A stretch of 64,000 bases of DNA from Bromus sterilis (GCA_950022295.1 OX465600.1:22295282-22359281); one strand, 5' to 3'; positions 11,254 through 23,694 are shown, counted from the first letter of the stretch. The notes: generated by a model not told the origin, from the sequence alone. Numbers and translations are program-made.

Positions 11254-12215
11254 ATTGTTTTGGGACCTAGATTAGATTTGTGGATAAAACATACTCCAGC
11301 ATGACTTGATTTTGAATTCTTTACTCTGTAATTGCTTACTCATACACAAAATGATCAATACACAAGAGAACTGAACATTACTAAATTTTCTCATATTTGT
11401 TTTTCGCAATTTTGAAGTTAGCTCGTGTCATATGATTTTTTACGCTGTAATTGCGTAGTCATGCACTAAATGATCAAAACACAAGAGAAGTGAAAATTGT
11501 TAAATTTTCTCATACTCACTACGATCCATATTAATGAACTTAAGTTTATCTATATACACATGCATCTAGTCTAAATACTTAACTAGATACATACGAATCT
11601 AGACAAAGTTGGGTCAATTAATATGGATTGAAGGTAATATTTATTTATTTTTTGAGAATGGAGGTAATATTTATTTATTGCGCAATTTCAAAGTTATTGA
11701 TCAAAACACAAGAGGAGTGAAAATTCTTTTCTTCTTTGCAGATCATTCATTTATTGCTATTTTATTATATCGCAAATACAAGTGCGTAGTCGGACACGCT
11801 GAGACCGTTAGACTACACTTAATTCACGTTGTTATTCTCACCAAGAAATACACTTGACGTACATCTCTACTACCATACCCCGTTGACAGACTCATTGGGT
11901 TCTGGCAAACCGTGATGTTGCCGCACCAAGCCAAAAAAATTCTCTGCTAACTTTGAGCAGAGATTTTGGTTTTTTTTGTGAGGGCTCCTCGAATGGTTTT
12001 TGTGGATGAAACTTTTCGAGAACACCAAATGTTTGATCATGTTTGATGTCTTAAAAGTTTCAGGTTTTTTTCATTTTATTTCTATTTTATAGAATTTACT
12101 GTTCATCAGGGATATTGCTTTCTTCATTTCAATTGTTATCCATCTAGCAATCTGTTATTATCATGACATGATGAATGGATTAATTGTTTTCTTAATTTTG
12201 TAGTGACATTGAGCT
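11254..12215. other. AT-rich leader/intron region of CACTA 1 ORF2
   Basis: No coding signal. A sequence around 11345-11510 recurs with variation: GTAATTGCxTAxTCAT..CACAAAATGATCAA..ACACAAGAGAA, followed by AAATTTTCTCATA. The ORF2 initiation exon follows a plausible acceptor TTGTAG near 12203, so most of this is probably a long 5'-UTR intron. Confidence 0.45.
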
Positions 12216-15200
12216 ATGAAGGACGACACCTTCGTCCGAAATGAGGATCAAGAAGAAGCCGTGCAGAGAATGATATTTGAGAGTGCCCGTGGGCCGGAAC
12301 CCGATGGAGATGACTTTGAGCTCACACAATTTCTGAACGATGTCGGTGAGGGACTTGAGTCTGAAGAGATTAGAAGAGAGAACGAAGTGTCCATAACAAA
12401 CTCCGGCGAGGTGTATATTTATGTATCAAGTCTATGTTCATCAGTAGATGCATTCATTTATTTGTGTTGCACTTATTAACGAATCATTTTTCTTTTAGCC
12501 TTCTGGATCATCGAGCAAGTCTGTTAAAACAAAACGAGGCCCGACGCAATTGCTAAAGGGCGAGGGTAGGTTAGCCCTCATCGCATTGAATGATAACGGT
12601 GAACCGGTGCATCCCAAAGAGCACTGCCGCAAATTTATAAATCAAGCTGGAGTTCTTGTTAGGGACCATGTACCGATCAGCATTCAAGAGTGGCATAAGC
12701 CGAAGAACGCGGGGACTGAAGCTAGTTATGTCAACGACGCGTTGAAATTTTTTCTTTGCGACAATCTACTGACACGCTTCAGCCTACCGGAAGACATGAC
12801 GGAAGGCCAGAAGAAGAAACTCAAGGAATGGACTCTCAAGAAGATGGCCATGCTATTCCAGACATGGAAGAAAAAATTATGGGACAAATATAAGCATGAA
12901 GATCCAGTATTCAATGATAATCTAGTGAAGATAAAATATCACTGGCCCGCATTTAAGAGGTATAAGCAATCGTCTACTCATGTGTCCCGATCGGTCACAA
13001 ATACGAAAAATGCTTCAAAGAAGGAATTTTTCCATCATTTGGGGTCAGGTGGCTACAAGACTGCCATTCCGAAGTGGAGAGCATTTGAAGATAAACTGAT
13101 GGATGCAGGAATCACTCCACAGACATGGGACTGGCCCGACCGGTCCAAGCTCTGGTTGTTCGCGCATGGGGCAGGGTTGGACCCAATGACAGGGAAGATC
13201 GTTGCGCAGGGGAAATGGAAGGACAAAATTGAAGCAATCACGAAGAAGCTTATAGATGCAATTGAAAAGGTCAGAAAGGGAGAGTACATTCCCGATAGAG
13301 AGAATGACGAGCTGACACTCGCTTTGGGCAATCCTGAACACGTTGGACGGGTTCGAACTCGCCCAGGTCTCAACAAGAAGGAAGCGTGGCCGGAGTGCGC
13401 TGACACTTATAGAAGCCATTCGCGAAAGATAGGGTGGAGGCGCTTGAGAAAAATCAGAGGGAACCTGATCAGGCGCTGTTTATACAGGATCCTCAAGTCG
13501 ATGCCGCCCCATCTCAGCGAAGAAGCAGTGTGGGTTCCTCGCATCTTGACGGATGTGGAGGAAGCTACCCCGTGGATTATGTCACGGAGAAGACAGATTG
13601 CGAGCTACATATGTTATTCAGGAACGTGTCCGTTAAGGTGGCGGTCGGCTATGTTTACCCAAATGAAGATGGAGCAACGCACCATCATATGCCCATTCCA
13701 CCTGGCTGTGTTCGTGTCGGGGTGGATGAAGTTGTTTCGGGTTTTGAAACATTGGAGCTTGATTTTCCTAGAGGTGACGATGAGAAGACAATGGCCGATG
13801 TCAAGCACGGTTTCACCCTATGGCCCAAGAAATACATCGTCCTTTTGAAAAGGACACCGACACCTCGTAGTCCACCTGAGCAGGAAAGGCCACCGACTCC
13901 TCTTCGTAGCGGTCCACATGAGCAGGAAAGGCCATCGACTCCTCCTGGTAGCAGTCCACATGAGCAGCAAAGTCCACACCTACCTGAGAGGGACCCCAGC
14001 GTGAGTCCGCCATCTCGAGATCCTTCGCATAAGACAGCGTCCTTTAAGCGGAACGGTACACCGCCTAGGAAGAGACCTAGAAAGGAGAAACCACTGCCGC
14101 CTATTGAGAAGTTACCTTGGGAAAAAACTATCGAGGAAAACATGGAAACCTGTAAGTCCGAGCTGAAAGCCTTTTTTGCTAAGAAAGTGCCAGAGATCCC
14201 TTTTAACAAGACTCTAGATCCGGTGAAAGTTGTGCGTACCGTTGAGAATCTATATGACCCTGTACCATTGCCGCCATCTGACTATAGGCGTTCTATACAA
14301 AAGTCGTATGACGAGATGATGAGGGCTAAAAAACCCACTCAATCGGGTGTCACAGCGAAAAAAGGGAAACAACAAGTGCACCAGCTCGGACAACAACCCG
14401 TCCAATCGGTCCCCCCTCTCATGGTGTTTGACGAGAAGGCCGTTGAAAGTTCTCGACAATCAATCAATTACCCCTTACATGAAGTAGCATATCAATTTGT
14501 TCAAGGGAAAGATTTGGTCGAGAATCTCAGGAAGCTACCAACAAGTATGTGTAATTTGCATACGTGGTACAGTAATGCCACAAAGAGAGGGATCCAGTGT
14601 ATCATGGTGCGAGTTAAGGAAGAGCACTACTTCCAAGAATACTCTGTGAGCGTTGACTTCAGCGAACTTTTTCAGTTATACAATCTCCGGGCCCTCGACA
14701 AATCTATCATCAGTTGCTATTGTCTGTAAGTGATTTATTTATGTAATTTGAGAAGTCTTTAGCTCAGCTCGTTCTTTGTCTGCAAATTATAATCTTTTGT
14801 GCGCTATATTATGCAGATCGAAGATGCTCGAATGCAAAAGGGATGAAATCAAGCACATTGGGTTCATTGACCCGGATACAATGCATGAAATAACCATAGA
14901 GGATCACATCTATAACAGGGATACACCGGAGACTTTGCTAAGGTTTTTGAAGCGACAACGTGACAAAAAGATAATACTTTGGCCTTACAACTTCAAGTGA
15001 GTGTTACTGTCTTATAAGACATTTCTCTTTTGCTCACGAGATGTTCAAATTTTAACTGATGACTTATATATATGGCACTGCATATTTAAACGTGCGCAGG
15101 TTCCACTTTATTCTTATCGTTATTGATATGTACGAAGGAAAAGTTGAAGTCTTTGACTCAAAAAACAAAGAGCCTATACTATACAAGACGGCTTTTCTTA

Positions 15201-15819
15201 TGCTCAAAAAGTAATTTTTAATTCATATCGGTTTTTTTCGTTAATTTCCTAATATCAACTAATTGATAACTTTTTTATGCATTTTCTTTTGTCGGGCAGC
15301 GTATGGGAAACGTTCATCAAGGAAGATCAGTCCCATGAATGGAAACCGAAGCTGACATGGCGTTTGAACAAAGTAAGTAGTACTACCTAGGTCCACACAC
15401 CTTTATCATACTTGATTATTGTTTAATTGAATTATATTCTTGTACAGAAATGCCCGCAACAACCACAGGGGACTAATCTATGTGGATACTACGTTTGCGA
15501 GAACATCCATAAAATTGTCAGCGAGAGAACAAATAATGAAATAAATAAAGAGGTACGAAAACAATATTCACAAATTTATTTTGTTATCATATATAAGTTG
15601 TGCTTAGTTTCAGTAATAACTGTTTGATTGTGATTTGATATATATACACACACACACACACATAGCTCATGTATTCATTTGTATCTCATTCTTTTACAGT
15701 TGGCAAGAAAGCGGGACAGTATCTCAATCGAGGAACGCTTCAAAGCAATTGGTGATGAATTGGCAGGATTTTTCCTTCGGGACGTCATACCGCCATTCGG
15801 AGAGTTCCACTATGAATGA
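12216..15819 (+). pseudogene. CACTA 1 ORF2: Ptta/En-Spm transposase fused to Ulp1-like protease, one frameshift
   Basis: Seven exons with GT..AG borders stay in phase: 12216-12410, 12499-14725, 14817-14996, 15100-15210, 15300-15372, 15448-15552 and 15700-15819 (stop TGA). The one break is a one-base frame change between about 13410 and 13434 in exon 2. Before it is the plant transposase Ptta/En/Spm region (GPTQLLKGEGRL..HWPAFKRY..ITPQTWDWPDRSKLW). After it comes a conserved linker, a Pro-rich segment with three repeats of the type HEQERPPTP, then a C48 (Ulp1-like) cysteine protease. The protease shows His (FHFILIVID, exon 4), Asp (VFDS), Gln and Cys (PQGTNLCGYYVC, exon 6). CACTA elements with such a domain are known in grasses; its role in transposition is not established. 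The protease exons look undamaged. Confidence 0.85.
15647..15663. repeat. (AC)n microsatellite in ORF2 intron 6
   Basis: A run of AC dinucleotides within the intron between exons 6 and 7 of the CACTA 1 ORF2 gene. Confidence 0.9.
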
Positions 15820-16047
15820 TGTACATGTAACATATAGTTTGACTCGGAGATCGAGTACCATTATGCTACATGTAATAGATAGTATGCCTCGGAGAGTACC
15901 ACTATATATGCATGAAGATCGATCTTCATGCATACGTACTACTTAATTTGCGATCTTATGCAATTACATGTGTTATATTATATGCACCAAGTTGCTATGC
16001 ATCACCTTTATCTTCATGTACTACCTAAACCCAAACGTGTAGCAGGC

Positions 16048-16143
16048 GCATCGACGCGATATGAAACGGTCCGATACCCCTAAACCCCTCCCTAAGCATC
16101 GACGCGATATGAAACGGTCTGATACCCCTAAACCCCTCCTTAA
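16048..16143. repeat. 48-bp direct duplication ending in CCCTAAA-rich sequence
   Basis: Two 48-bp copies starting GCATCGACGCGATATGAAAC and ending ACCCCTAAACCCCTCC, followed by AAAACCCTAAACCCTGAA. The telomere-like words are short and are probably chance low complexity inside the element, not an interstitial telomere. The unit sits just inside the right subterminal repeats of CACTA 1. Confidence 0.85.
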
Positions 16144-16159
16144 AACCCTAAACCCTGAA

Positions 16160-16361
16160 TTAACCTTTGGTACCGGTTCGTATTACAAACCGGTACCAAA
16201 GCTCCTTTGGCCTGCGCACTCTCCTGGACGCCCACGTGGAGGCCCCTTTAATACCGGTTCGCAAGGAACCGGTACCAAAGGGGGGGGGCTTTTGTACCGG
16301 TTTCTTAACCGGTACAAAAGGCCCTCTCAAACCGGTATTGATGAGCGATTTTCTACTAGTG
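16160..16361. repeat. right subterminal hairpin repeats and terminus of CACTA 1
   Basis: Repeats of TACCGGTT..AACCGGTACCAAAG, including a run of nine G beside one copy, lead into the terminal ATTTTCTACTAGTG. They mirror the left end and provide the second set of presumed accessory-protein binding sites. Confidence 0.88.
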
Positions 16362-16364
16362 AGA

Positions 16365-16953
16365 TGATGCTCCGCACGTTGTTGCGGTTTTTTTGCAAAA
16401 TATTTCAGTGAAAATGTTTGGTTAAATGAAGCATGTATATTTGAAACAATAAATTTTAAAATAATATATGGATTTAATATAAATATCATAATAAAATAAA
16501 ATCTCCATACATGCATGTTGCATGTGGGTTTTTATTATGCATAGTGGCATATTAAGGTGGACCTTTCTCATGCATGTTGGATGATGAGGTGTCATGCTTG
16601 CATGTTGAGAGAAATATGCTAGTGGAGGGTGATGTGTCATGCATGATGAGGTGGAGTGTGTGCATGTTGAGAGCATTGGTAGTAGTGGGGAGCAACTTCT
16701 TAAGAATGTAAGATTCATATGTCATATTAGTTATCATTTTTTTTGGGGTGGACCACCCTGTGCTCAAATGCTAGCTCCGCCACTGTTGAGCACGTCTGAT
16801 CCTTTTGGTTGCACGACCCCCACCTCCGACCATCAGCGTCTTCGAACGGTGCGCCTTGAGCGCGCCCGCCGCTTGGCCCACATCACCTACATCGCTCGAA
16901 GGGCAGAGGCACCAGTGTGCCCCCATCCAGGCCCCTCCTGGCGGCGGCGATGA
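16365..16953. other. intergenic, no supported gene
   Basis: AT-rich DNA followed by loosely repeated TGCATGTTGAGAG and TCATGCATGATGAGGTG words around 16560-16680, then GC-rich sequence. No terminal repeats or coding region could be supported. Confidence 0.4.
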
Positions 16954-17187
16954 CAACCACGAGGGCTACATTGCCTTCCTGAGCAAGATGAGGAGTGCCA
17001 AGTCGCTAAGGCATTGGTGGAAACCTCCTCCATTGCAGAAGAAGAGGCTGCAACCGCCAAGCGTGAGGAGATAATCTACGAGGAATTCATTCGCTTCGAG
17101 GAGGTGCGGTAGGAGTGGCTGCATCAACACGAGCACAACCTGGACACTGCTGCGGCAGAGGTTGCCTCCTCCTTTGCATCCAACTGA
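16954..17187 (+). pseudogene. unidentified Glu/Ala-rich gene fragment with an internal stop
   Basis: One frame gives a coherent acidic, helix-rich peptide (EQDEECQVAKALVETSS.., REEIIYEEFIRFEEVR) interrupted by TAG at 17110-17112 and continuing to TGA at 17185-17187 (ending EVASSFASN). I do not recognise the family. The composition suggests the tail of a captured gene or of a retroelement protein, but nothing upstream makes a complete gene. Confidence 0.3.
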
Positions 17188-17805
17188 TCTGTGCGCGGCA
17201 GAGAGCTTTAAGTTAGTAAATATTTTGAGTTCATCAGTATATAAATGGACAATTATTTCTTAAAATTAGCTATATATAGTGCTAATAGCTATTTCAATAT
17301 GTAGTTGACGCACATTTAGGTGTTATTTTGGTTAGTTTTTATAGTTAAACTAATTGTAAAAATTAATCATAGTCGTTTATGCAACGGACATCTATATTAT
17401 GCAATAAAAATCAATATTCAGACAATTTTAAGTGTGCTTTGCTCTTATTTTGTTGATTTTAGGTGCCAGATTATAAAGTGTTTGTTCAAATCTAAAATGA
17501 GAAACACACGGGTTATTAAAATAGACTGTATGTGATGCGTGACCGTTCGCGCCAATATTTTTTTAAAATTGGCTTACTAAAGAAGCTTGGAAAAGTTGAC
17601 TTACTGAAAAATCTTAGAACCGACACATACACATTCGATTAAAACACCCATTTATTTAATACTCACACTTTGCTTGTATAATCAAACGAAACTATATACT
17701 TTAAACTAGCTAATTAACTTTAATTGTAGCCATGGCGGAAGAGACAGCAACGGCTGGTCTTGTTGGAGCTGGCGTTGAACAAAGAGCTGGGCCAATCTTC
17801 AATTA
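17188..17805. other. AT-rich intergenic DNA
   Basis: No supported gene. A short ATG frame at about 17732-17805 (MAEETATAGLVGAG..) is cut off by the adjacent Tourist-like MITE and cannot be assigned. Confidence 0.35.
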
Positions 17806-17943
17806 GGCCATGTTCGGTTGCAAGTGATCTTGAAGGGATTGGGATGGATTGGAAAGGATTTAATCCCTAACAAGTCAAATTCCTCTTTAATCCCCTCCAA
17901 ATCTCTCCAATCCTCCTCAAAAGAAGATTAACCGAACAAAGCC
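17806..17943. mobile_element. Tourist-like (PIF/Harbinger) MITE, 138 bp
   Basis: Ends GGCCATGTTCGGTT and AACCGAACAAAGCC are near-perfect inverted repeats. The element is flanked on both sides by TTA (17803-17805 and 17944-17946), the target duplication of the PIF/Harbinger superfamily. It has no coding capacity. Confidence 0.9.
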
Positions 17944-17946
17944 TTA

Positions 17947-19670
17947 AGGAAGGCATGCATTTTCGGCCCAAGAGCGGCAATGATGGAACGGGCGTGCGGG
18001 CGCTGGCATGCACATGGGCGCTAGCACTCGCGCGAGCGATGATGCGTGCTTTTTCGGGACCTCGTAGATCCCTGCGGCTTAAAGCTCCACAACAACATGC
18101 GGCACCTATAACCCATCAATGCCACAGGATGAACGCTGAAGCGATCGCGGGCACTGGTGCAGGCATGGGCATGGCAACGACTGCTGCTTCCTCCTCTAGA
18201 ATCTTGTCTTATTGTTCCCAAATCGAAGCATTTGTATCCGGCTCCTCTGGCTCAATCATCATCATCAAAACTAAAAATGAGGGGGCAACTCATATTGCCG
18301 CGCAATGTCGACCGGTGGCTGGTAAGAGATGGGCGAGTGAGCGATTGAATGGGACAATGGAGAGTGAATGTGAGGCATAAAGTACACAGAGAGTGCGCAA
18401 ACTGTTCCGTTAAGTCCGTTGGCAGTTGGAAGGTCGTCGACGGAGCTGGAAGGTCAAACGGCCCATCTTCCGGTGAGCTAGCATGTATGCTCCCATCTAA
18501 TCAAATAGTTGCGCACACGAAACGCCTCCTGTCTAATCACATGGCTGAGGGCAGGCACCAGGCTATACGCGTGGCAAAATAAATCCAGTTAAATCCGTTC
18601 GGATGTTTTAAATATTTTGCAGGCAAATCGACAAGGGTGGAGAATAAATCTTGCAAACAGAAGGCTAAATTTTAATACTTTAGCATAGATGGTTCCCGCT
18701 ACATAGTTCATCGACGCGATACACTAGAGTTCATCAACTAAAAACATATTAAACTTGTGGTCAAACTTAAACTAGAGGGCGCGATGGAGATGGTGGGAGA
18801 CGAAGGCTCACGAAGATGGTAGGTAAGGCTCAAGGATGCTTGGGGTGAAGGACCCGCACGCCGAGTTGTAGAGAGCATATGCGAGCTTGTACGCCTCAAA
18901 CGCGCTCGAATCGTTCGGCGGTGCCCTTTGCACCGGCCACCACCTCATCCTTCACGTTATTTAGCTTGATCCCGTGTCGTAGAGCCATTTGATTGACAAA
19001 CAGAGATGTTCGTCGAGATCCAAGAAGCCACTCCATGAGCGGTCAACATCACCGCGGGAGAGGGCGCCGTGTTGGTGCACATACTCACGGCACGATGGCT
19101 CAATGGGCGGACGGATCGAGCTGTCGTTCCCCACGTCGTGCTGGCCTCCACCACTTTCCTCACCTCCCCCTTTTCTCGATATGGATGTATGCTTGAGAGG
19201 ACAAAAATTGGTAGGAATCCATCACCGGAGGACGAACGGAAGGTGAAGAAGGGGAAGAGGAGTGCGGTGTTGGGGTGGGTATTTTTCTAGACAGGAACCC
19301 TAAACACCCCACCCGGAGTACATATAGCGGCGAAAGGGCGGTTGCGGGTGGGACGCGGGATAGTGGACCTGCTAGAACTGCTCTAGTTAAGCTTGTTAAC
19401 ACAAACGTTTAGAAAAAATATGATCATTTTCTTTGCTGTAACTGTTTAATATCGCACACCTATCCAGAAACATGACCGTTTGCTTTGCATGAGTTAGTAG
19501 AGTTGCAGTACATGTATAACTATGTAGTTTTACCAACAAATTCGGTAAAATAAATTAATATAAACGCTTTGGGAAAAAATGCAGATGAAATTCATTAAAA
19601 TTTGATATATCTTACATAAAACAGAGTGATATTTTATCCAGTCAACTTATTTAAACTAAAAATATATAAA
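17947..19670. other. intergenic, no supported gene
   Basis: Mixed-composition DNA with several short open frames on both strands, none with a recognisable domain or convincing start and splice context. I see no terminal repeats. Confidence 0.4.
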
Positions 19671-19925
19671 TTAATTCATCCTCATCAGACTCCATGGGTG
19701 CCGGCTCCTTGTCCATGTTGGCAGCGTCTGGCACCTACGGCTCGTCGTGCTCCTAACTAGTGATGGCTTCCTGCACCCTGTCCGTCGCCTCTCGAAGCTA
19801 GCGGCGGTTTGCAACGACCTCGCTCTCCGACATGATCAACTCATAGATTACGCGATGCTTTGGCGTGACCAGCTCCTCAACAGATGGGGGCACCAGATCT
19901 GTAGCGTGGCCTTCCATCTCTACTA
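19671..19925 (-). pseudogene. decayed acidic gene fragment, cut by a MITE
   Basis: The minus strand reads as a coherent peptide from the MITE border (VEMEGHATDLVPPSVEELV..) to an acidic tail (MDKEPAPMESDEDEL). It is broken by about three in-frame stops. The family is not recognised. The next element, a 195-bp MITE, begins two bases beyond the readable frame, so its insertion may have separated this from upstream sequence. Confidence 0.3.
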
Positions 19926-19926
19926 A

Positions 19927-20121
19927 GACCATATACAATGCAAGGTGCTTAAAAGAGATGCTTAGAGAAAAAACCAGATTATTCTTTAAGCACTGATGCC
20001 TAGATGTAAAGGATAGACGCTTAATTAGGCACCTTTCCTATAGATATAAGCACTAGTGCTATAAAAAAGGTCGGTTTATTTTGCTAAGCACTCCCCTAAG
20101 CACCTAGCGTTGTACAAGGCC
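19927..20121. mobile_element. Tourist-like MITE, 195 bp, copy A
   Basis: Ends GACCATATACAATGCAAGGT and CTAGCGTTGTACAAGGCC are inverted repeats, and the element is flanked by TAA at 19924-19926 and 20122-20124. A second copy of identical length lies in the opposite orientation at 28629-28823. It is non-coding. Confidence 0.9.
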
Positions 20122-20124
20122 TAA

Positions 20125-20714
20125 TGCGGTGTTCCAACATCTCGTAATCTGGGCAGTAGGGGCAAATGGGCAGCATCGTTGGGCGACATTCCGTTGAAGC
20201 GTGTGAAAATTTAATGTTGTTTCATTATCTCCAACAATTTAGTGGATGGGGCATTTTTTAGTTGATCAGCTTCGAAAGAGGGTACACCATGTAGAAAGGG
20301 TTTATGACCATCGCCAGGAGGCCCACATGCAACCGGAACCAAATATACTTTGTTGGGAAATGCTACTTCACAGCGCTAGGGGAGTTTCTGTGCGGCGGGC
20401 TGCTAAGCTAAATTTTTGTGCGCGGTTGTCTCTCACTACAGTGCAAATGACACGGATGAGTCGTTGACTAGACTATGTACACTGACACATTAATATTCCT
20501 GTACACAGCACATGCACTACAATGATTTTTTTCTTTTGGTGCGGAAGGGATTTTATTTCACTGCATTTTTCTAACTAGTACTTATTTCTTTGCAAATACT
20601 AGCTTGTAATCTAGTATGATTTAACCAACTACTCCGTAGCAACCAAGCACACAAATTAAATTTATTTTAACTTTTCACAAATAAATATTTGGGATCTAGC
20701 AACTATTTATTTAA
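20125..20714. other. intergenic, no supported gene
   Basis: No recognisable coding region or element ends were seen. Confidence 0.4.
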
Positions 20715-21099
20715 AAATATAGTGACTAATCGAAAAAATGTGGTGACTAATACAAAAATGTGGGGACTAATAAAAAAAAAGTGATGACTACAAAACAAAT
20801 GTGGTGACTAATCCGAAAAATGTGTCGACTAATACAAAAAACTGGTGACTAATAAAAAAATATGATGACTACAAAAAAATGTGTCGACTAATACAAAAAT
20901 CTGGTGACTAATAAAAAAATGTGGTGACTACAAAAAAATGTGGTGACTAATCCAAAAAAATGTGGTGACTAACCCAAAAAATGTGGTGACTACAAAAAAA
21001 ATGTCGTGACTAATTCAAGAAAATATGATGATTAATCTAAAAATTCGTGACTAACCTAGAAAAATGTGATTACTGATCAAAAAAATGTGGAGACTAAGC
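20715..21099. repeat. ~20-bp minisatellite (AAAAATGTGGTGACTAAT)
   Basis: About eighteen diverged tandem copies of an A-rich unit built on AAAAATGTGGTGACTAATAC, with variants GTGTCGACTAAT and GTGATGACTACA. It has no coding potential. Confidence 0.9.
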
Positions 21100-22871
21100 A
21101 TATTTAGCATGGAAATTAAATACTTGTATCTGGAAAGTATTTTACTCCACTTTGCCGTTTAAACACTTTTTAAACTAGCTAATAATTCAACGTCTAGTAG
21201 TTTAGTAATGCGTGTAGCTAAAGTTGGACCATGACGTGAATAGTGCCTACTACTATACGTACAGTGTCTACTGCCTAGTGCAGTAACAGTTGCTACTTTT
21301 CTGTCACACTTTTAAAAAAATATGGGCCTCCCATGCATGTGCTGCCAACGTGCATGCATCATGGGCTTTAAATGGCGGCGTACAACTAATGCAACCTACT
21401 GGATTATAGCGAGACAGCAGCCGCCGCACAACAAAAGCGTGTATGCGGCGCCGATTTGTTAGTCGCGTCCTACTTTGTTTCTCTCCAAATCATATAGTCA
21501 TATTTATATTGTGTTTTAAATCAGAGTTTCTTTTAAGTTTGATAAAAAAAATTAAGGTTGGACTGGCTCGTGGGACCCAGTGGTCAGCGCCTTCTCCGTA
21601 GGAATCGATCCCCAATCTCCCCTCTTCTTCCGAACTTCCCCCCATGGCGGAGACCGACTGGAGGCCAACCCTCGGCGACGCCCTGCCGTGGCTCGGACCG
21701 GCCACCGCGCCGTCGAGCCGCCCCTCCGCCGGGCGTGTGGCTGCTCGCGGCTTTGGTTGGTTGCGGTGGGCATGCAGCGCAGGGATGGGATGGGAGAGGA
21801 GCGGCTAGGTCGGCCCCGTGTGCCTCAGCGCCTCCCCGACGAGACTAAGCAATGGTAATGGAATTTGCTCTATGATCTGCTTCTCGTTGAAATTACTACT
21901 ACTAGTATCTAGTTACTTTTCTTTTTTTGTAAATCAACAGTTGAACACGCTCTCTGAAACTGCCCTGTTCCATTTTCACTGAAATGAAACAAATACCCAC
22001 AGCAGATTTAGCCCCCACTTTCATCTGGCAAAACACAGAAGAAGAGCAGTGTGGCACACATGATAGAAAAACTATTACAGCAAATCTTGCTGGCTGCAGC
22101 TCAGGACAGAAAAAAAAACACTTGAACCAGCATAAGAGAAAACAGGGGATCGGAGTTAAGGAGTTGGCGTCCATGGTGCCAGACGGTGTCCATGGTCACT
22201 CCAAGTTCTTCGGCAGCTTGTTGCATCAGCAGCAGGCATTTTCCCATCAACGCAGTCGGCCTATTGAGCAGACGCACCAACCGTGTCACTTCTTGTATTA
22301 GTCAAATCTTGTAGCAACTTCAACCAAGAGGTTAATGGATGCAAGTCAGCTCCTTGGGTGGACTACCGAGAGCGGGTTTTTTTTTCCCTTCAATGCGCCC
22401 AATGTTGGAGCACTGGAGAATTAGAAAGTCATGAATATTTTGTGGTTCATGATTACTATGTAGCGGTCCGTGCCCATAGCTCTGGGTTTGCAAAGTCATT
22501 GTTGAGTAACTTTCATGCTTAAAAGAGGACTTCTTCAGATTGAAAGTCAAAAACAGTTAAGTCTTAGTTTGATACTAGCTCCCTGTTTTCTTATGCTCCT
22601 TCTACACTAGCAAAAGTCGTCATGGGACCGTTTCCTAATTTCTTCCAAGCCACAAAACAGAGTACCCAGTCTCGTATTCAACTCTTTGATCAAAGGAAAG
22701 AAAAACAGGGCTTCAGCAGAGAAGCAGAACCAGGACTAACAGTGTCAATGGGTAAGTCATCTGAGATGTTTCAGATATATACAGCTTCACCCAGCTTAGG
22801 CAATTGGTCCATTGTGGTACTGCATTCCTCAAGAAGCACTAAAGACCACTGGGGTTCTCAAAAACATAGAC
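21100..22871. other. intergenic, no supported gene
   Basis: A GC-rich island at about 21590-21850 could be a captured or relic exon, but its open frames lack recognisable domains. The rest is unremarkable and AT-leaning. A short phrase, AGGAATC-ATCCCCA, recurs near 25520, hinting at duplicated leader-like DNA. Confidence 0.35.
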
Positions 22872-23694
22872 ATGGAGGTAATCGTTTCTGCTGCTAAGGG
22901 TGAGCTTGCCAGTAGGTCCATATCTTTCCTGTTGGACAGGTACCTCAAGAAGACAGCGGCGCCACCTGGAGAGAAGAGGCGCTGGTTCGTGTTGTGGTCG
23001 AGGAGGCAGATGATCGGCTCATCACAAACCAGGCCATGCTGCATCAACTGAGCATACTGAAAAAGGAGATGTATTATACCCTCGATATCTTCAGTTGCCG
23101 AGCCAACGGAGATGACAAGAACTCCTCAGATTACAGTTCTTTACTCAAGAGGCATACTGGTACTTCTTCAAGGTGCATGCTTTTGGGAGCATGACAGCGG
23201 AGGACCATCCAAAGCTCACATCAATGTCCATGGACATCGCCCGACTGATGAATGGGTCCTTTATTGGTGCAAGTATCTTCAGTGGACCACTGAAAGCAAA
23301 ATTTAACCGCTGTTTCTGGAGCATGGCCCTATCAGCCCTCAGGAATTTCAAGCAGACAAACATCTCACTGTATGGGGAGCGTTTCACTCATCCTTGACAG
23401 GTGGTGGAACCAGTATCTCTCAGGAGAGTAAAGAAAACTTCTTCTGAATGCATCGTGATGTTTGCTGACTACCAAACACGTTGTCCTGAGACTGCACCTG
23501 AAGCTCTCAAGATGATGAGCGTGCAAGATCTTCTGTTTGGAAGTGTGAAGCCTCGAGGGAAATTCAAGGTCCATTTATGGACATCTCGCCTGCCTCCTCA
23601 CTACAGTTACATATATCACGGTGAGATACAGAGACCACATTTGTCTCATGTTCACGAGGAAACAAGCATTTTCAGAACAGTAGCAGATGATTAA
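22872..23694 (+). pseudogene. broken resistance-gene-like (Rx-N/NB-ARC family) fragment
   Basis: From the ATG the frame gives MEVIVSAAKGELASRSISFL, the typical start of grass proteins with an Rx-type coiled-coil N-terminus. It shifts frame at about 22965-22982 into VVVEEADDRLITNQAMLHQL and LKKEMYYTLDIF. It shifts again near 23173 into PKLTSMSMDIARLMNGSFIG, meets a TGA at 23395-23397, and continues in that frame to SRLPPHYSYIYHGEI and a stop. No P-loop or other NB-ARC motif and no leucine-rich repeats are present. Members of this family act in pathogen sensing; this copy is truncated and cannot make a working protein. The family call is from memory of its motifs. Confidence 0.6.

Larger units (their letters stand above)
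5954..16361 (+). mobile_element. complete CACTA (En/Spm) transposon, 10,408 bp
   Basis: The left end reads CACTAGTAGAAAATGGGGC and the right end ATTTTCTACTAGTG, perfect inverted matches over the outer 14 bases. The element is flanked by AGA at 5951-5953 and AGA at 16362-16364, the 3-bp target duplication typical of CACTA elements. Both ends carry clustered TACCGGTT/AACCGGTA hairpins. Inside are an ORF1 (TNP2 transposase) and an ORF2 (Ptta/En-Spm with Ulp1-like protease), both on the plus strand. ORF1 has three nonsense codons and ORF2 one frameshift, so this copy is probably not autonomous. Confidence 0.95.

Noticed and set aside
16060..16160. Interstitial telomeric repeat
   Set aside because: Only two or three CCCTAAA words occur, separated by other sequence, inside a 48-bp duplication of the CACTA element.
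21558..21858. Plus-strand GC-rich frames beginning near 21558
   Set aside because: Overlapping frames in different phases, no domain and no splice or promoter context.
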